Shown: piece after piece, positions 5,744 through 6,189 of the stretch
How the letters are laid out: each line of letters opens with the position of its first letter
Position numbering within the stretch: the first letter of the stretch is position 1
From: an uncultured Mesorhizobium sp.
GTDB taxonomy: Bacteria; Pseudomonadota; Alphaproteobacteria; Rhizobiales; Rhizobiaceae
Length of the DNA: 6,189 nt
Reading direction: 5' to 3'
Assembly (NCBI GenBank): GCA_950071955.1
Contig: CATMOC010000240.1
Span: forward strand, 1 to 6,189
Translations under genes and position numbers: made by a program
Notes under the pieces: generated by a model
What the model was told of the DNA's origin: nothing
Database searches by the model: none
Seen by the model: the letters and a program-made list of their open reading frames with translations, nothing else

Positions 5744-6189
5744 ATGCAGGATACCCAACTGAAGCCCGTAAGCACGGATGATCTCGTCGCGGCGATCGGC
5801 ACCGAGATCGGCGTGTCTTCCTGGCGGACCGTCAGCCAGACGATGATCGACCGGTTCGCCGAGGCGACCGACGATCACCAGTTCATTCATGTCGATCCCG
5901 AGAGGGCGGCGCGGGAGACGCCGTTCGGCGGCACGATCGCGCACGGGTTCCTGTCGCTTTCGCTGCTCTCCACGCTGGCCTACGAAACCCTGCCGCCGCT
6001 CGCCGGCAGCACAGTGGGCATCAACTACGGTTTCGACGAGGTGCGCTTCAAGTCGCCGGTCAGGTCGGGCGCCCGCATCCGGGGGCGGTTCGTGCTCGCC
6101 CACGCAAACGTGCGCCTGTCGGGATGGGTCGAGGCGAACTACGACGTCACGATCGAGATCGAGGGCCTTCGCAAGCCGGCGTTGACCGC
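5744..6189 (+). CDS. MaoC-family (R)-specific enoyl-CoA hydratase-like protein (3' end outside window)
   Basis: The 148 visible codons encode a single hot-dog-fold MaoC/NodN-type dehydratase. It would add water to a 2-enoyl-CoA, usually giving the (R)-3-hydroxyacyl-CoA, in the cytosol. The hydratase-2 motif is seen as FAEATDDHQFIHVDPERA (38-55), with D44 and H49 at the five-residue spacing of the catalytic Asp/His pair. FGGTIAHGFLSLSLL follows at 61-75, and the GFDEVRFKSPVRSGARIRG region is the usual hot-dog strand. Single-domain relatives are about 150 to 160 residues, so only a few residues should be missing. ATG at 5744 lies 9 nt after the SDR stop and has no clear Shine-Dalgarno, which suggests translational coupling to the SDR. 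The pairing with an SDR and a divergent acyl-CoA dehydrogenase points to CoA-thioester catabolism. The long open frame on the opposite strand here is a shadow. Confidence 0.92.
   Translation, partial: MQDTQLKPVSTDDLVAAIGTEIGVSSWRTVSQTMIDRFAEATDDHQFIHVDPERAARETPFGGTIAHGFLSLSLLSTLAYETLPPLAGSTVGINYGFDEVRFKSPVRSGARIRGRFVLAHANVRLSGWVEANYDVTIEIEGLRKPALT

Noticed and set aside
5153..6103. Minus-strand open frame of 316 codons opposite the SDR and MaoC genes.
   Set aside because: It spans two distinct real genes on the other strand, is Arg-rich and has no recognisable motif.
1..6189. CRISPR array, tRNA, insertion sequence, attachment site or direct-repeat array.
   Set aside because: Reading the window I saw no spaced repeats, cloverleaf, transposase motifs or terminal inverted repeats. 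The sequence is almost continuously coding.

Overview
This 6.2 kb window is dense, GC-rich bacterial DNA. Its G/C-ending codons, tight gene packing, LIV-type transporter and ACAD10/11-type acyl-CoA dehydrogenase suggest an alphaproteobacterium such as a Rhizobiales or Rhodospirillales relative. That assignment is inferred from style only; no taxonomic marker is present. The window is almost fully coding and holds seven protein genes, two of them cut by the window ends. I see no tRNA, rRNA, insertion sequence, CRISPR array or phage gene.

Layout. A divergent control region at 4772-4912 splits the window. Leftward (minus strand) run a TetR-family regulator (4127-4771), an acyl-CoA dehydrogenase (2889-4130, ATGA overlap with the regulator), a QOR-type zinc-independent reductase (1913-2881, 7-nt gap) and an enoyl-thioester-reductase-like MDR protein (860-1900, 12-nt gap). 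After 103 nt with two possible hairpins comes a LivH-type ABC permease (756 to the left edge, TTG start). Rightward run an RhlG-like short-chain dehydrogenase/reductase (4913-5734) and a MaoC-type hydratase (5744 to the right edge).

Control. A 20-bp inverted repeat at 4855-4874 (AACATAC, 6 nt, GTATGTT) covers the likely -10 of the rightward promoter. It also lies directly beside a perfect TTGACA -35 of a possible leftward promoter. This is the expected layout for one TetR dimer site shutting off both arms and its own gene. A second, bulged palindrome sits at 4881-4900, just upstream of the rightward ribosome binding site.

How the genes may work together (inference). The acyl-CoA dehydrogenase, MaoC hydratase and SDR could supply dehydrogenation, hydration and 3-hydroxy/3-keto interconversion of a CoA thioester. 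The two MDR proteins could reduce enoyl or quinone-like intermediates, and the LIV transporter could bring in the substrate. No CoA ligase, thiolase or kinase lies inside the window, so the substrate cannot be named. The set looks like a locally regulated accessory acyl-CoA catabolic cassette. Every protein belongs to a known family, and any novelty lies in the combination and its regulation.
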